Source of the DNA: Pseudomonadales bacterium
GTDB lineage: Bacteria; Pseudomonadota; Gammaproteobacteria; Pseudomonadales; Pseudohongiellaceae
NCBI GenBank assembly: GCA_024234325.1
Contig: JACKOJ010000003.1
Span: 406,521-470,520, forward strand
Direction: 5' to 3'
DNA length: 64,000 nucleotides
In this document: piece by piece, positions 1 through 7,374 of the stretch
How positions within the stretch are numbered: position 1 is the first letter of the stretch
How the letters are laid out: each line of letters starts with the position of its first letter
Translations under genes and position numbers: made by a program
Notes under the pieces: generated by a model
What the model was told of the DNA's origin: nothing
Seen by the model: the letters and a program-made list of their open reading frames with translations, nothing else
Databases searched by the model: none

Positions 1-480
1 CTGTATGTGGCTTTCCAGTTCCTCTTCGTCATCGATCATCGATTCCAGCACTTCGATGACGATGCGGTTGGCCGGACATTTCTTGTCTGCCAACAGAGCG
101 TTCAGGAATGCGCTGTAGCGGTGCTTCTGGCTCAGCGTGTAAGGATCCACATTGAGGAAAAGCCAGGCGCTGGGCGGGTTCAGTGCATAGAAATTTTCCA
201 CATGCACCAGTTGGCAAAGACGGTCGAGCTGATTGATCTGCTCACGCTCGTTCACATTGAACAGGTGATGAGGGGCGACTATTGCCCCATTTTGATCGAT
301 GCCGCGGGCCAATCCTTCCAGGCCGACGATGCGCCGGTGCGCGATGCTGTAGATGGGCTGGAAGGCGGACACGACCTTGTAGTCGCGATAGGGGGCATAG
401 CGATTGCCGTTGATATACCCCAGTGACGAAGCCAGTACCGGGTATTCCGAGTCAGAAATGCTGCCAGCTTGTGTGTCCAT
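1..480 (-). CDS. EAL-domain protein, N-terminal part (cyclic-di-GMP phosphodiesterase-like)
   Basis: The gene starts at an ATG at 480 and runs off the left edge, leaving 160 residues. About 40 residues in, the translation enters an EAL domain: QPIYSIAHRRIVGLEGLAR carries the E-x-L signature as EGL, LFLNVDP holds the Asn metal ligand and IVIEVLES holds the next Glu. EAL domains hydrolyse cyclic-di-GMP to pGpG. The metal ligands visible so far are intact, so activity is plausible, but the second half of the domain lies outside the window. There is no signal peptide or membrane segment and the N-terminus is short, so it is probably a cytoplasmic stand-alone EAL protein. It could still carry another domain downstream. 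Confidence 0.8.
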   Translation of the reverse strand, partial: MDTQAGSISDSEYPVLASSLGYINGNRYAPYRDYKVVSAFQPIYSIAHRRIVGLEGLARGIDQNGAIVAPHHLFNVNEREQINQLDRLCQLVHVENFYALNPPSAWLFLNVDPYTLSQKHRYSAFLNALLADKKCPANRIVIEVLESMIDDEEELESHIQ

Positions 481-545
481 TCCAATCCCAACGGTCCTGA
501 ACCCTGCGTTGCATCCCAGCGCAGGGGTGTTGTCTTGAGTGCCCG

Positions 546-573
546 ATTCTACAACACATCGCTGTCAATACAA
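546..573 (-). promoter_or_regulatory. Candidate promoter for the EAL gene
   Basis: On the minus strand TTGTAT (568-573) and TAGAAT (546-551) are 16 bases apart and would start a transcript near 539, ahead of the EAL start at 480. The -10 matches consensus at 5 of 6 positions and the -35 at 3 of 6. A 7-bp inverted repeat, CCCTGCG/CGCAGGG (502-508/520-526), lies in the resulting leader. The assignment is by inspection only. Confidence 0.3.
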
Positions 574-625
574 TCTTTTGCTACAACTCATGACGAGTTA
601 TGGCGATCCTCTCACAAATTGACTT

Positions 626-1642
626 CTAGAACCCCAGCGGGAAATAAAAGCCCGCGCGCAGGCTCGTGGTTTTCTGGTTGTAGCTGATCAGGGCCTCGCC
701 GTAGCCGTTGTAATAGCTCAGGAAGAAACGTGAATTCACCCAGCGGGACATGGGCAGAATCAGATCGAGCTGGTAGCTCACCTTGTCGGACTCGCGGCCA
801 AACAGGGTGTTGAGTTCGACCTGCGCCCAATTGTTCACGTCCACATGGGTGGTGATCTGGGCATTGCCCAGATAGTCCTCAATGTCGGTGTTGTATTCGC
901 CGAGATTCATCGGCTTCCAGTATTTGAGTGTCCAGGCCCACATTTCACTGAGACGAAGTGTGCGGGAGACGTAGAGGCGGTCCCAGCTTCGGGAATTCGG
1001 CCCATCCAGGCCATTGGACTGATGCTCGAAGCCGGCCAGGTCGAACAGGTGCAGACGTGGAACGCTCGAAGGGCGTGCAAGTGATTCCGTGAAATCCCAG
1101 AATATTTCGGGGTTGTAGTTGTGTTCCTTGAAGGGAGCGGAGGCCTCGGCCACATCCCACCACGAGCGTTGCGAGTAGCCGAACTTCAGCGGCGACAGGG
1201 CCTCGAATTCGTCGATCACCGGAAACAGGCCGAACTTCATGCCGAGCTCGAACTTGATGTCCAGAGTCTTGCCACTGAAAGGGGCGCCGCCATCGACGTT
1301 GCGCATGGAGCCGAAGCTGATGTAGTTGCGCTTGTAGGGCTCGAAGAAGGAATTGCGGGGCGTCTGCAGATACTGGAATTGTCGTTCGATTGCGTCGCTC
1401 CGGGAGGGTGCTGCGCCGGTTTCTGGCGGTGTAGCGGCAACAGGGGCGTTCAGCCCTTCGCAATGCGCACGCAGTTCGGCAACGGTAAGCGTGAGATTTT
1501 CCGGGCGCAGCACTTCGCGTTGCAGACACTGTTCCAGCGCGGTGGTCTGGGCGTTCGCTGGTGCAACCCAGCCCAGCGGCATGAGTATCCACAGCCATGA
1601 CAGGTGAAGGAGGCTTGGGAAATGCTTGCGGCTTGTACTCAT
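626..1642 (-). CDS. pldA: Outer-membrane phospholipase A (OmPLA)
   Basis: The 338-residue protein has an N-terminal signal peptide ending near VAPANA and finishes with the aromatic FYFPLGF expected of an outer-membrane barrel. The OmPLA catalytic segment FEHQSNGLDGPNSRSWDRLY supplies the His and Ser of the H-x-S-N-G motif and the later SRSWDR. The enzyme hydrolyses acyl chains of phospholipids that reach the outer leaflet of the outer membrane and is usually activated by Ca2+-dependent dimerisation. It is longer than E. coli PldA (about 289 residues) because of an N-terminal region of about 80 residues rich in Ala/Pro between the signal peptide and the barrel. It lies alone on the minus strand, divergent from an AraC-type regulator. 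Confidence 0.9.
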   Translation of the reverse strand: MSTSRKHFPSLLHLSWLWILMPLGWVAPANAQTTALEQCLQREVLRPENLTLTVAELRAHCEGLNAPVAATPPETGAAPSRSDAIERQFQYLQTPRNSFFEPYKRNYISFGSMRNVDGGAPFSGKTLDIKFELGMKFGLFPVIDEFEALSPLKFGYSQRSWWDVAEASAPFKEHNYNPEIFWDFTESLARPSSVPRLHLFDLAGFEHQSNGLDGPNSRSWDRLYVSRTLRLSEMWAWTLKYWKPMNLGEYNTDIEDYLGNAQITTHVDVNNWAQVELNTLFGRESDKVSYQLDLILPMSRWVNSRFFLSYYNGYGEALISYNQKTTSLRAGFYFPLGF

Positions 1643-1827
1643 GGGAAAATCCGTCGATTCAGGGGGTGGCGGTCGTGCATGTTGCGCATTCTACCGAAGG
1701 GACCGGGGCGAAGGAATGCGGCGACTGTGCCGGTTGAAGCGCCTGCGGGAGTGCTTGCACAGCGATTCAGAGCTTCCTAAACTATCGGGCCGAACGCTGG
1801 TTCGATTCCCGGACCCAGGAGCCTCTC

Positions 1828-2949
1828 TTGCTATTGTTCAGCGCCCAGATTGTGGCCATTGTGTCCGTCCTGCTTCTGGCCATTGCCTATGCGAAGACGA
1901 ACATTCGGGAGCGCAGCGCGCGGCTCTTTCTGCTGCTGAGTCTGGGGGTGATCTGTTACCTCATTCGCGGCATGTCCATGAGTTATGTGGACCCCGGTTT
2001 TCGTCTCACCCCCGGTGCCTGGGGCGTGCTGCTCAATCTTGGCAGCAATGCCATTCCCGGGCTGTTCATGCTGTATTGCTACGCGGTGTTCCAGGACAAC
2101 CGGCATGTGCCCAGGCTGCTGATCGCCCTGCTGGTGCTTGAACTGGTCCTCGATCATTTGAATTATCGTTCCTACAGGCCGTCCGCCTTTCTCGCCGTGC
2201 AGGCAGACAGCACACTCAGCCAGTTCCTGCTGGGGCCGGTGCCGGACTTCATGCAACTGTTCTTCGCGGCCTGCGCCGTGTACTGGACCGCGCGGGGCTG
2301 GAGCGCCGACCTGGTGGAGAGCCGCCGTTTCATGCGCTGGGTGATCGTGGGTGTGCAGGGCGTGCTGATCCTGAGCGTGGTGTTCCTGGAGAACTACCTG
2401 CTCAGCAGCGCCTCGGTCCGCTACGCGCAGATGCAGGCGGTGGTGGTCTATACGGTGGCCGTTCTGGCCTTTGTCATGGTGGTTTTTCTGGTACACATCG
2501 ACACGGTAGGCTTTCATCGTGCCGTGCTGAAAGTAGCGCCCTTCATGCCCTCGGACCACGCGGATGAGACCTTTGTGGCGGATGCCCGGCGGTTTCGCGA
2601 GGTATTCGAGGGGGAGAAGTCCTATCAGGAGCACGGCCTGACCATCGCCGGGCTGGCGGCGAAAATGCATTTGCCGGAATATCGCTTGCGGGCGCTCATC
2701 AACAAGCATCTGGGTTACCGCAACTTCAATGCCCTGCTGCACGAATACCGCCTGCGCGATGCCAGCGCGATGCTGGCCGACCCGGCGCAGCGTCACCTGC
2801 CGGTGCTGACCGTTGCGCTCAGTGTGGGCTATCAGTCCATCACGCCCTTCAATAATGCCTTCCGCCAGGCCAAGGGGCTGACGCCCACGGAGTATCGCCG
2901 CAAGGCGCTGCACGCCGGTTCAGGGGAGCTGAGCGGGGGCAGCGCGTGA
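1828..2949 (+). CDS. Membrane-anchored AraC-family transcriptional regulator
   Basis: The 373-residue protein has about seven hydrophobic segments in its first 230 residues and a C-terminal AraC-type double helix-turn-helix (about residues 265-365, LPEYRLRALINKHLGYRNF and later VGYQSITPFNNAF). This is the architecture of membrane-sensor AraC regulators. The start is a TTG at 1828: no ATG or GTG occurs between the upstream in-frame stop (1735-1737) and this point, and AGGAG at 1817-1821 sits 6 bases ahead of it. The ligand is unknown. Its stop overlaps the end of the convergent LysR gene by about 30 bases. The divergent pldA is a possible but unproven target. Confidence 0.8.
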   Translation: MLLFSAQIVAIVSVLLLAIAYAKTNIRERSARLFLLLSLGVICYLIRGMSMSYVDPGFRLTPGAWGVLLNLGSNAIPGLFMLYCYAVFQDNRHVPRLLIALLVLELVLDHLNYRSYRPSAFLAVQADSTLSQFLLGPVPDFMQLFFAACAVYWTARGWSADLVESRRFMRWVIVGVQGVLILSVVFLENYLLSSASVRYAQMQAVVVYTVAVLAFVMVVFLVHIDTVGFHRAVLKVAPFMPSDHADETFVADARRFREVFEGEKSYQEHGLTIAGLAAKMHLPEYRLRALINKHLGYRNFNALLHEYRLRDASAMLADPAQRHLPVLTVALSVGYQSITPFNNAFRQAKGLTPTEYRRKALHAGSGELSGGSA

Positions 2950-3864
2950 CAGGCATTCCCTGAGCGTGGCTGCCAGCAGAGAGGTGGCCGGGCCCAGGGT
3001 CTCAGCGGCGGGCCGAATCAGATAGAGCTGAATCAGGCGGTCCGAGTCGCCGCCCACCGGCAGGCGGCGCAGGCCTCCGCTGCGCAGGTCATCCTCCACC
3101 CAGTCTTCCGGAAGAAAGCCGAACGCCAGCCCGGCCCGCAACACTTTGAGCGAGCTGGAGAAGTGATTGACGGTCCAGCGCTGCTCCGAGCCCAGCCAGC
3201 CCGAGTCCCGCGTTCTGCGTTGTCCGCTGTCCGCCAGCACCACCTGCCGATGCAGGCGCATTTCCCATTCGCTGACGCCCTTTGTCGGTGATGATAAGTG
3301 GCGCGGGTCCTGTGGCCGTGTTGTCTGAAAGAGCGGGTGTTCCGGGTGGGCAACGGGGATCATGCGGATCTGGCGGACAGGTTCGCCTGAAAAGCCCACC
3401 GGCACTGTGGGGCCGATGGCGAGGTCTGCTTTCCGTTCCAGCAGAGCCTCCTCTGTGCCGGACAGGGCGGTTTCCAGCACGCGAATACGGGTCAGCGGGT
3501 ATTGTTCCGACAGGCGGCTCAGGGAAGGAATGATGCGGCGAATGTCGATCAGATTGTCCAGTGCCAGGGTCACTTCGGCCTCCAGCCCCTGGGCCAGTTG
3601 CTGTGCCACATCCTCTGTTTCTTCCGCCTGCTGCAGCAGGCAGGCGGCCCGGCGGTAAAGCACCTTGCCTTCCTCGGTCATGACGGCTTTGCGTCCCTCC
3701 AGAGTGAGGACGGGGCGGGGCAATTGCTCGTTCAGGCGTGCGATGGCATAGCTGATGCTGGACTGGCTCTTGTTGAGTGCCTCTGCGGCCAGGGCAAAGG
3801 AACCCTCGTCTACGACGGCCTTGAAGCTGGCCCATTGTTCCAGGCTGATGCGCGGGGTTTTCAT
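2920..3864 (-). CDS. LysR-family transcriptional regulator (azoR-adjacent)
   Basis: The 314-residue protein has the LysR winged helix-turn-helix in its first 65 residues (WASFKAVVDEGSFALAAEALNKSQSSISYAIARLNEQL) followed by a periplasmic-binding-protein-like effector domain. It is divergent from azoR-pirin with 138 bases between the two starts, the classical layout of a LysR regulator and its target. A T-N11-A element lies 14 bases upstream of its start, consistent with autoregulation and control of azoR. By genomic context it probably senses quinone-like or electrophilic compounds; the effector cannot be read from the sequence. The last 30 bases overlap the convergent AraC gene. Confidence 0.85.
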   Translation of the reverse strand: MKTPRISLEQWASFKAVVDEGSFALAAEALNKSQSSISYAIARLNEQLPRPVLTLEGRKAVMTEEGKVLYRRAACLLQQAEETEDVAQQLAQGLEAEVTLALDNLIDIRRIIPSLSRLSEQYPLTRIRVLETALSGTEEALLERKADLAIGPTVPVGFSGEPVRQIRMIPVAHPEHPLFQTTRPQDPRHLSSPTKGVSEWEMRLHRQVVLADSGQRRTRDSGWLGSEQRWTVNHFSSSLKVLRAGLAFGFLPEDWVEDDLRSGGLRRLPVGGDSDRLIQLYLIRPAAETLGPATSLLAATLRECLSRAAPAQLP

Positions 3865-3875
3865 GGGTCTCCAAT

Positions 3876-3893
3876 ATATCTAAAAATCCGATT
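3876..3893. promoter_or_regulatory. Candidate LysR operator between lysR and azoR
   Basis: ATATCTAAAAATCCGATT contains the dyad ATC-N9-GAT (3878-3892), the T-N11-A form of LysR boxes. It sits in the divergent lysR/azoR intergenic region. A nearly identical 18-mer occurs at 24021-24038 between another LysR gene and fpr. A possible azoR -10 (TATTAT) is at 3937-3942. Confidence 0.45.
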
Positions 3894-4002
3894 TAAACGC
3901 GGCAAAAAATGCGGAAATCGATCAGGAATGCTGACTTATTATGCTCTCAATTCTTCTCAACACAAGCCCTGGCGGATGGCCTCGGCACACAGGAGCAGCA
4001 TC

Positions 4003-4641
4003 ATGACCCACGTATTGCAGATCAGAAGCAGTATCTTCGACGACCGCGAGCACCAGGGGATTTCAAGTCAGTTGGGGGATGAGCTGGTCGCGAGCCTCGC
4101 CGCCCGGGAAGGGGTCAGCGTCCAGGTTCATGATTTTTCCACTTCTCCGGTGCCCTATTTCGACCACGACTGGTTGCAGGCCCTGAGCACGCCTGCGGAA
4201 CAGCGAAGCAACGAGCAGGCGCGCAAGGTGGCGTACTCCGACGGCCTGATTGCCGAACTGAAACAGGCCGATGTGCTGGTGATCGGCGTGCCCATGTACA
4301 ACTTCACCGTGCCGGCGATGCTCAAGTCCTGGACGGATCACGTGGCCAGGGCGGGTGTGACCTTCCGCTATACCGAGACCGGCCCCGTGGGGCTGCTGAC
4401 CGGAAAGCAGGTGGTGCTGGTGCTGTCCACGGGAGGCAGGCACGACGAGGGCGTCTCCGACTTCATGCGCCCCTATCTGCGCACCATCCTCGGTTTCCTG
4501 GGGATGAAAGAGCTTGAGATCGTGCTGGCCGACGGACTCAACATGGGCGAGGCCTCCCGTGCCGAGGGCTTGCTTCGGGCGCGTAAGCAGATGGAGAATC
4601 TGCACATCGCAATTCCCGGACGCGCAGGAGAGGCAGCATGA
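4003..4641 (+). CDS. azoR: FMN-dependent NADH:quinone oxidoreductase / azoreductase
   Basis: The 212-residue protein is a flavodoxin-fold azoreductase. The start at 4003 follows AGGAG (3991-3995) at a spacing of 7; an open frame extends further upstream but overlaps the lysR gene and is not part of this protein. Recognisable segments are VLQIRSSIFDD at the N-terminus, the FMN phosphate loop region, VPMYNFTVPAMLKSWTDHV and the LSTGGRH segment. AzoR enzymes use NAD(P)H to make two-electron reductions of quinones and azo dyes, which avoids semiquinone cycling. The stop overlaps the start of the following pirin gene by four bases (ATGA), indicating translational coupling. Confidence 0.9.
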   Translation: MTHVLQIRSSIFDDREHQGISSQLGDELVASLAAREGVSVQVHDFSTSPVPYFDHDWLQALSTPAEQRSNEQARKVAYSDGLIAELKQADVLVIGVPMYNFTVPAMLKSWTDHVARAGVTFRYTETGPVGLLTGKQVVLVLSTGGRHDEGVSDFMRPYLRTILGFLGMKELEIVLADGLNMGEASRAEGLLRARKQMENLHIAIPGRAGEAA

Positions 4642-5474
4642 AGACACGTCAGATCGAAGAAATACTGGTCGCCAGGGCAGCCTCGGACGGCGATGGGGTG
4701 CGCCTGATGCGGGTGTTCGGCGGGCAGGATCTCGCCCGGTTTGACCCTTTCCTGATGATGGACGAATTCGGGTCGGAGGAGGCCAGTGACTATATCGGGG
4801 GCTTTCCCGCGCACCCGCATCGCGGCTTCGAGACCGTGACCTATATGCTCGAAGGGCATATGCAGCATCGGGATCACATGGGCAATGTCGGCGAACTGCG
4901 CAACGGAGATGTGCAGTGGATGACCGCTGGCTCGGGGGTCATTCACTCTGAAATGCCGCAACAGAAGGACGGGCGTATGCGCGGTTTCCAACTGTGGTTG
5001 AACCTGGCGGCCAGGGACAAGATGCAGAAGGCGTCCTATCGCGATGTGGCGGCGGGCGACATTCCTGTGTATGAGCAGCCGGGTGTGCGCATCAAGGCCA
5101 TTGCCGGACAGCTCGATGGCATTCAGGGGCTGATTCAGCGCGAAGTGACAGAGCCCGTTCTGCTGGACATCGATGTCTCGGGCGAGCACTACCATGGCGA
5201 GTTCGCGGTCGCGGACGGCGACACGGTGCTGGTGTATGTCTATGAGGGAGAGGTGGAGGTGGGCGGCACCCGGGTGGGCAAATCCCGCATGGCCCGCCTG
5301 TCGCGCACGGGCCTCGTCTCACTTGCCGCCAAGGGGCCCGCCCGGGTTCTGTTGATCGCCGGCAAACCCCTGAAAGAACCGATCGTGCACTACGGGCCGT
5401 TTGTGATGAATACCCGGGAGGAGATTGAGCAGGCTCTGATCGACTACCGGGATGGCAAGCTGACCTCCAGATAG
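4638..5474 (+). CDS. Pirin-family bicupin protein
   Basis: The 278-residue bicupin shows the pirin metal site: HPHRGFETVTYMLEG gives two His, HRDHMG a third and the SEMP segment the Glu, all in the N-terminal cupin. The C-terminal cupin lacks metal ligands, as in other pirins. Family members such as YhhW have quercetin 2,3-dioxygenase activity in vitro, but the physiological role is often unclear. The gene is coupled to azoR by a 4-base overlap, which suggests a joint role in handling quinones or flavonoid-like phenolics, presumably under the divergent LysR regulator. A second pirin lies at 16335-17189. Confidence 0.9.
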   Translation: MKTRQIEEILVARAASDGDGVRLMRVFGGQDLARFDPFLMMDEFGSEEASDYIGGFPAHPHRGFETVTYMLEGHMQHRDHMGNVGELRNGDVQWMTAGSGVIHSEMPQQKDGRMRGFQLWLNLAARDKMQKASYRDVAAGDIPVYEQPGVRIKAIAGQLDGIQGLIQREVTEPVLLDIDVSGEHYHGEFAVADGDTVLVYVYEGEVEVGGTRVGKSRMARLSRTGLVSLAAKGPARVLLIAGKPLKEPIVHYGPFVMNTREEIEQALIDYRDGKLTSR

Positions 5475-5485
5475 CATAATTTGGA

Positions 5486-5537
5486 ATAAGGATATCTCCA
5501 TATATTCTTTTTTTGAATATCAAGGTGTCCTTATAAT
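5486..5537. promoter_or_regulatory. Inverted repeat and promoter-like site ahead of the SLC13 permease
   Basis: An AT-rich inverted repeat occupies 5486-5534: outer arms 5486-5497 and 5523-5534 pair over 12 bp (two G-T), inner arms ATATTC (5502-5507) and GAATAT (5515-5520) pair over 6 bp, and the loop is seven T. A perfect TATAAT (5532-5537) overlaps the right arm; the -35 is poor. No T-tract follows the right arm, so it looks like an operator over a promoter rather than a terminator of the azoR-pirin operon. Confidence 0.45.
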
Positions 5538-5570
5538 CCTTGCCACTTTGACTCTCGCAGGAACGGGTTC

Positions 5571-7343
5571 ATGGATTGGCAGGGCTGGTTGTCTCTCGGG
5601 CTGACGGTCGGCAGCGTGGCGCTGCTGATGCTAAGCCGCTTCAGCCCCCACCTGGTGCTGGTGGGGGCGCTTACCGTGCTGAGCGTCACCGGAGTGCTGA
5701 GCGCCGCCGAGGCGCTGGCCGGTTTCTCCAATCCCGGCCTGATCACGGTAGCGGCCATGTTTGTGGTCGCCGCTGGCCTGCACGCCTCGGGTGGCATCGA
5801 TCTCCTCGTGAACAAGCTGCTGGGGCGCCCAAGAACGGTCGTGTCCGCCCTCGCAAGACTGTTGCTGCCTGTAGTCCCCTTAAGCGGTTTCCTGAACAAC
5901 ACCCCGGTGGTGGCGACCATGATCCCGGCCATCAATGCCTGGTCGCGTCGCATCAATATCGCCCCTTCCAAGCTGATGATCCCGTTGAGCTATGGCGCCA
6001 TTGTGGGTGGCTGCCTGACGGTGATCGGTACCAGCACCAATCTGGTCGTCAGTGGTCAGTACCATGCGCTCACCGGCAAGCCTGCCTTCTCGGTGTTCGC
6101 CATTACCCCCGTAGGCCTGCCGGTCGCCATCGTTGGCGTGCTGTTCATGCTGCTGTTTCTGCCCCGGATTCTGCCCGACCGGCGCGAAAGACGGCCCTTC
6201 GAGAACATGCGCGAGTTCACGCTGGAGGTCGCGGTGGACCCCGACGGGCCGCTGGTCGGACTCAGTGTGGAGCAGGCGGGTCTGCGGAATCTGGAGCGCG
6301 TCTATCTGGTGGAGATCGACCGCCGCGAGAACATCGTCACGGCCGTACCCTCCGAGGAAATCTTGCGTGGCGGTGACCGCTTGGTGTTTGCGGGCGAGAC
6401 AGAGGCGATCTCCGATCTGCTGCGCATTAACGGCATTGTGGCATCGATCAATCGCGACAAGGCGGCGCTGGCGGAAGACCGTGCGGAGCGACGCCTGATC
6501 GAGGTGGTGGTGTCGCAGTCCTGCTCCTCCATCGGCGAAACGGTGCGTGGTTCGCGCTTCCACGACCGGTACGGCGCCATCGTGCTGGCGGTGGCTCGCA
6601 ACGGCGAGCGGGTGGCGGGCAATCTCGGCAATATCATCATCATGCCGGGAGATACGCTGCTGCTGGAGGCGCGCCCCGTGTTTGTTTCCCGCCAGAAATA
6701 TAACAAGGATTTTCTGGTCGTCAACGACCTGGACACGGTGCAACCACGGCACAAGAAGGCGGTGCTGGCCTGGGTGATTCTGATAACACTGGTGGCGGCG
6801 GCGGGACTCGACGTGATCAGTATGCTCAATGCCTCACTGATCGGTGCTGGTGCGATGCTGATGTGCGGCTGTCTCTCGGTTTCGCAGGCTGAGAAGAGTC
6901 TGGATCTGCCGGTCATCATCACCATTGCGGCATCGTTTTCTCTGGGTGCTGCGCTGCAGAAAACCGGCGTGGCCGGGGTGCTGGCGGAGGGCATTGTCAG
7001 CCTCAGTGGCGGGCGACCTTGGCTGTTGCTGATTCTGACTTACGTGGCCGTGTCGCTGATGACCGAAACCATCACCAATAATGCGGCGGCGCTGATCATG
7101 GTGCCCATTATTCTGGCCATCACCCAGCACGCGGGATTGAATCCCGAACCTTTCATGTATGCCGTGATGATGGCGGCCTCGGCAAGTTTTGCGACCCCCC
7201 TGGGCTACCAGACCAATCTGATGGTCTACGGTCCGGGCAACTATCGCTTCGCGGATTTCATGCGCGCGGGGCTGCCGATGAATCTCGTCATCGGCGTCTC
7301 CACGGTTACGGTGTTGCTGCTGGGCTGGCCCCTGCAGGCGTAA
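5571..7343 (+). CDS. SLC13-family permease with two RCK_C (TrkA-C) domains
   Basis: The 590-residue inner-membrane protein has about five transmembrane segments in residues 1-205, two soluble TrkA-C/RCK_C domains (about 210-300 and 305-390), then about six more transmembrane segments. The permease halves carry the DASS/SLC13 signatures FLNNTPVVATMIPAI and IGTSTNLVVSG, and TETITNNAAALIMVPI in the second half. This subgroup is usually annotated as a sodium-coupled anion (sulfate or dicarboxylate) transporter; the substrate cannot be assigned here. The RCK_C pair suggests regulation by a small ligand. The gene is monocistronic, preceded by a strong inverted repeat. Confidence 0.85.
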   Translation: MDWQGWLSLGLTVGSVALLMLSRFSPHLVLVGALTVLSVTGVLSAAEALAGFSNPGLITVAAMFVVAAGLHASGGIDLLVNKLLGRPRTVVSALARLLLPVVPLSGFLNNTPVVATMIPAINAWSRRINIAPSKLMIPLSYGAIVGGCLTVIGTSTNLVVSGQYHALTGKPAFSVFAITPVGLPVAIVGVLFMLLFLPRILPDRRERRPFENMREFTLEVAVDPDGPLVGLSVEQAGLRNLERVYLVEIDRRENIVTAVPSEEILRGGDRLVFAGETEAISDLLRINGIVASINRDKAALAEDRAERRLIEVVVSQSCSSIGETVRGSRFHDRYGAIVLAVARNGERVAGNLGNIIIMPGDTLLLEARPVFVSRQKYNKDFLVVNDLDTVQPRHKKAVLAWVILITLVAAAGLDVISMLNASLIGAGAMLMCGCLSVSQAEKSLDLPVIITIAASFSLGAALQKTGVAGVLAEGIVSLSGGRPWLLLILTYVAVSLMTETITNNAAALIMVPIILAITQHAGLNPEPFMYAVMMAASASFATPLGYQTNLMVYGPGNYRFADFMRAGLPMNLVIGVSTVTVLLLGWPLQA

Positions 7344-7374
7344 ATGCCTGCAAGAACGCTTCGCCCGAAGGGGT

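Noticed and set aside
1770..1826. tRNA-like T-arm sequence GGTTCGATTCCCGG
   Set aside because: The flanking bases do not form a proper T stem, and no D arm, anticodon arm or acceptor stem can be built around it. It also lies directly ahead of the AraC gene.
3502..4002. N-terminal extension of the azoR frame
   Set aside because: It overlaps the lysR gene and has no family similarity; ATG 4003 has AGGAG at 7 bases and matches known azoreductase N-termini.
7344..7374. Weak hairpin between permease and dehydrogenase genes
   Set aside because: The stem CTTC/GAAG is short, bulged and lacks a T-run; it is not convincing as a terminator.
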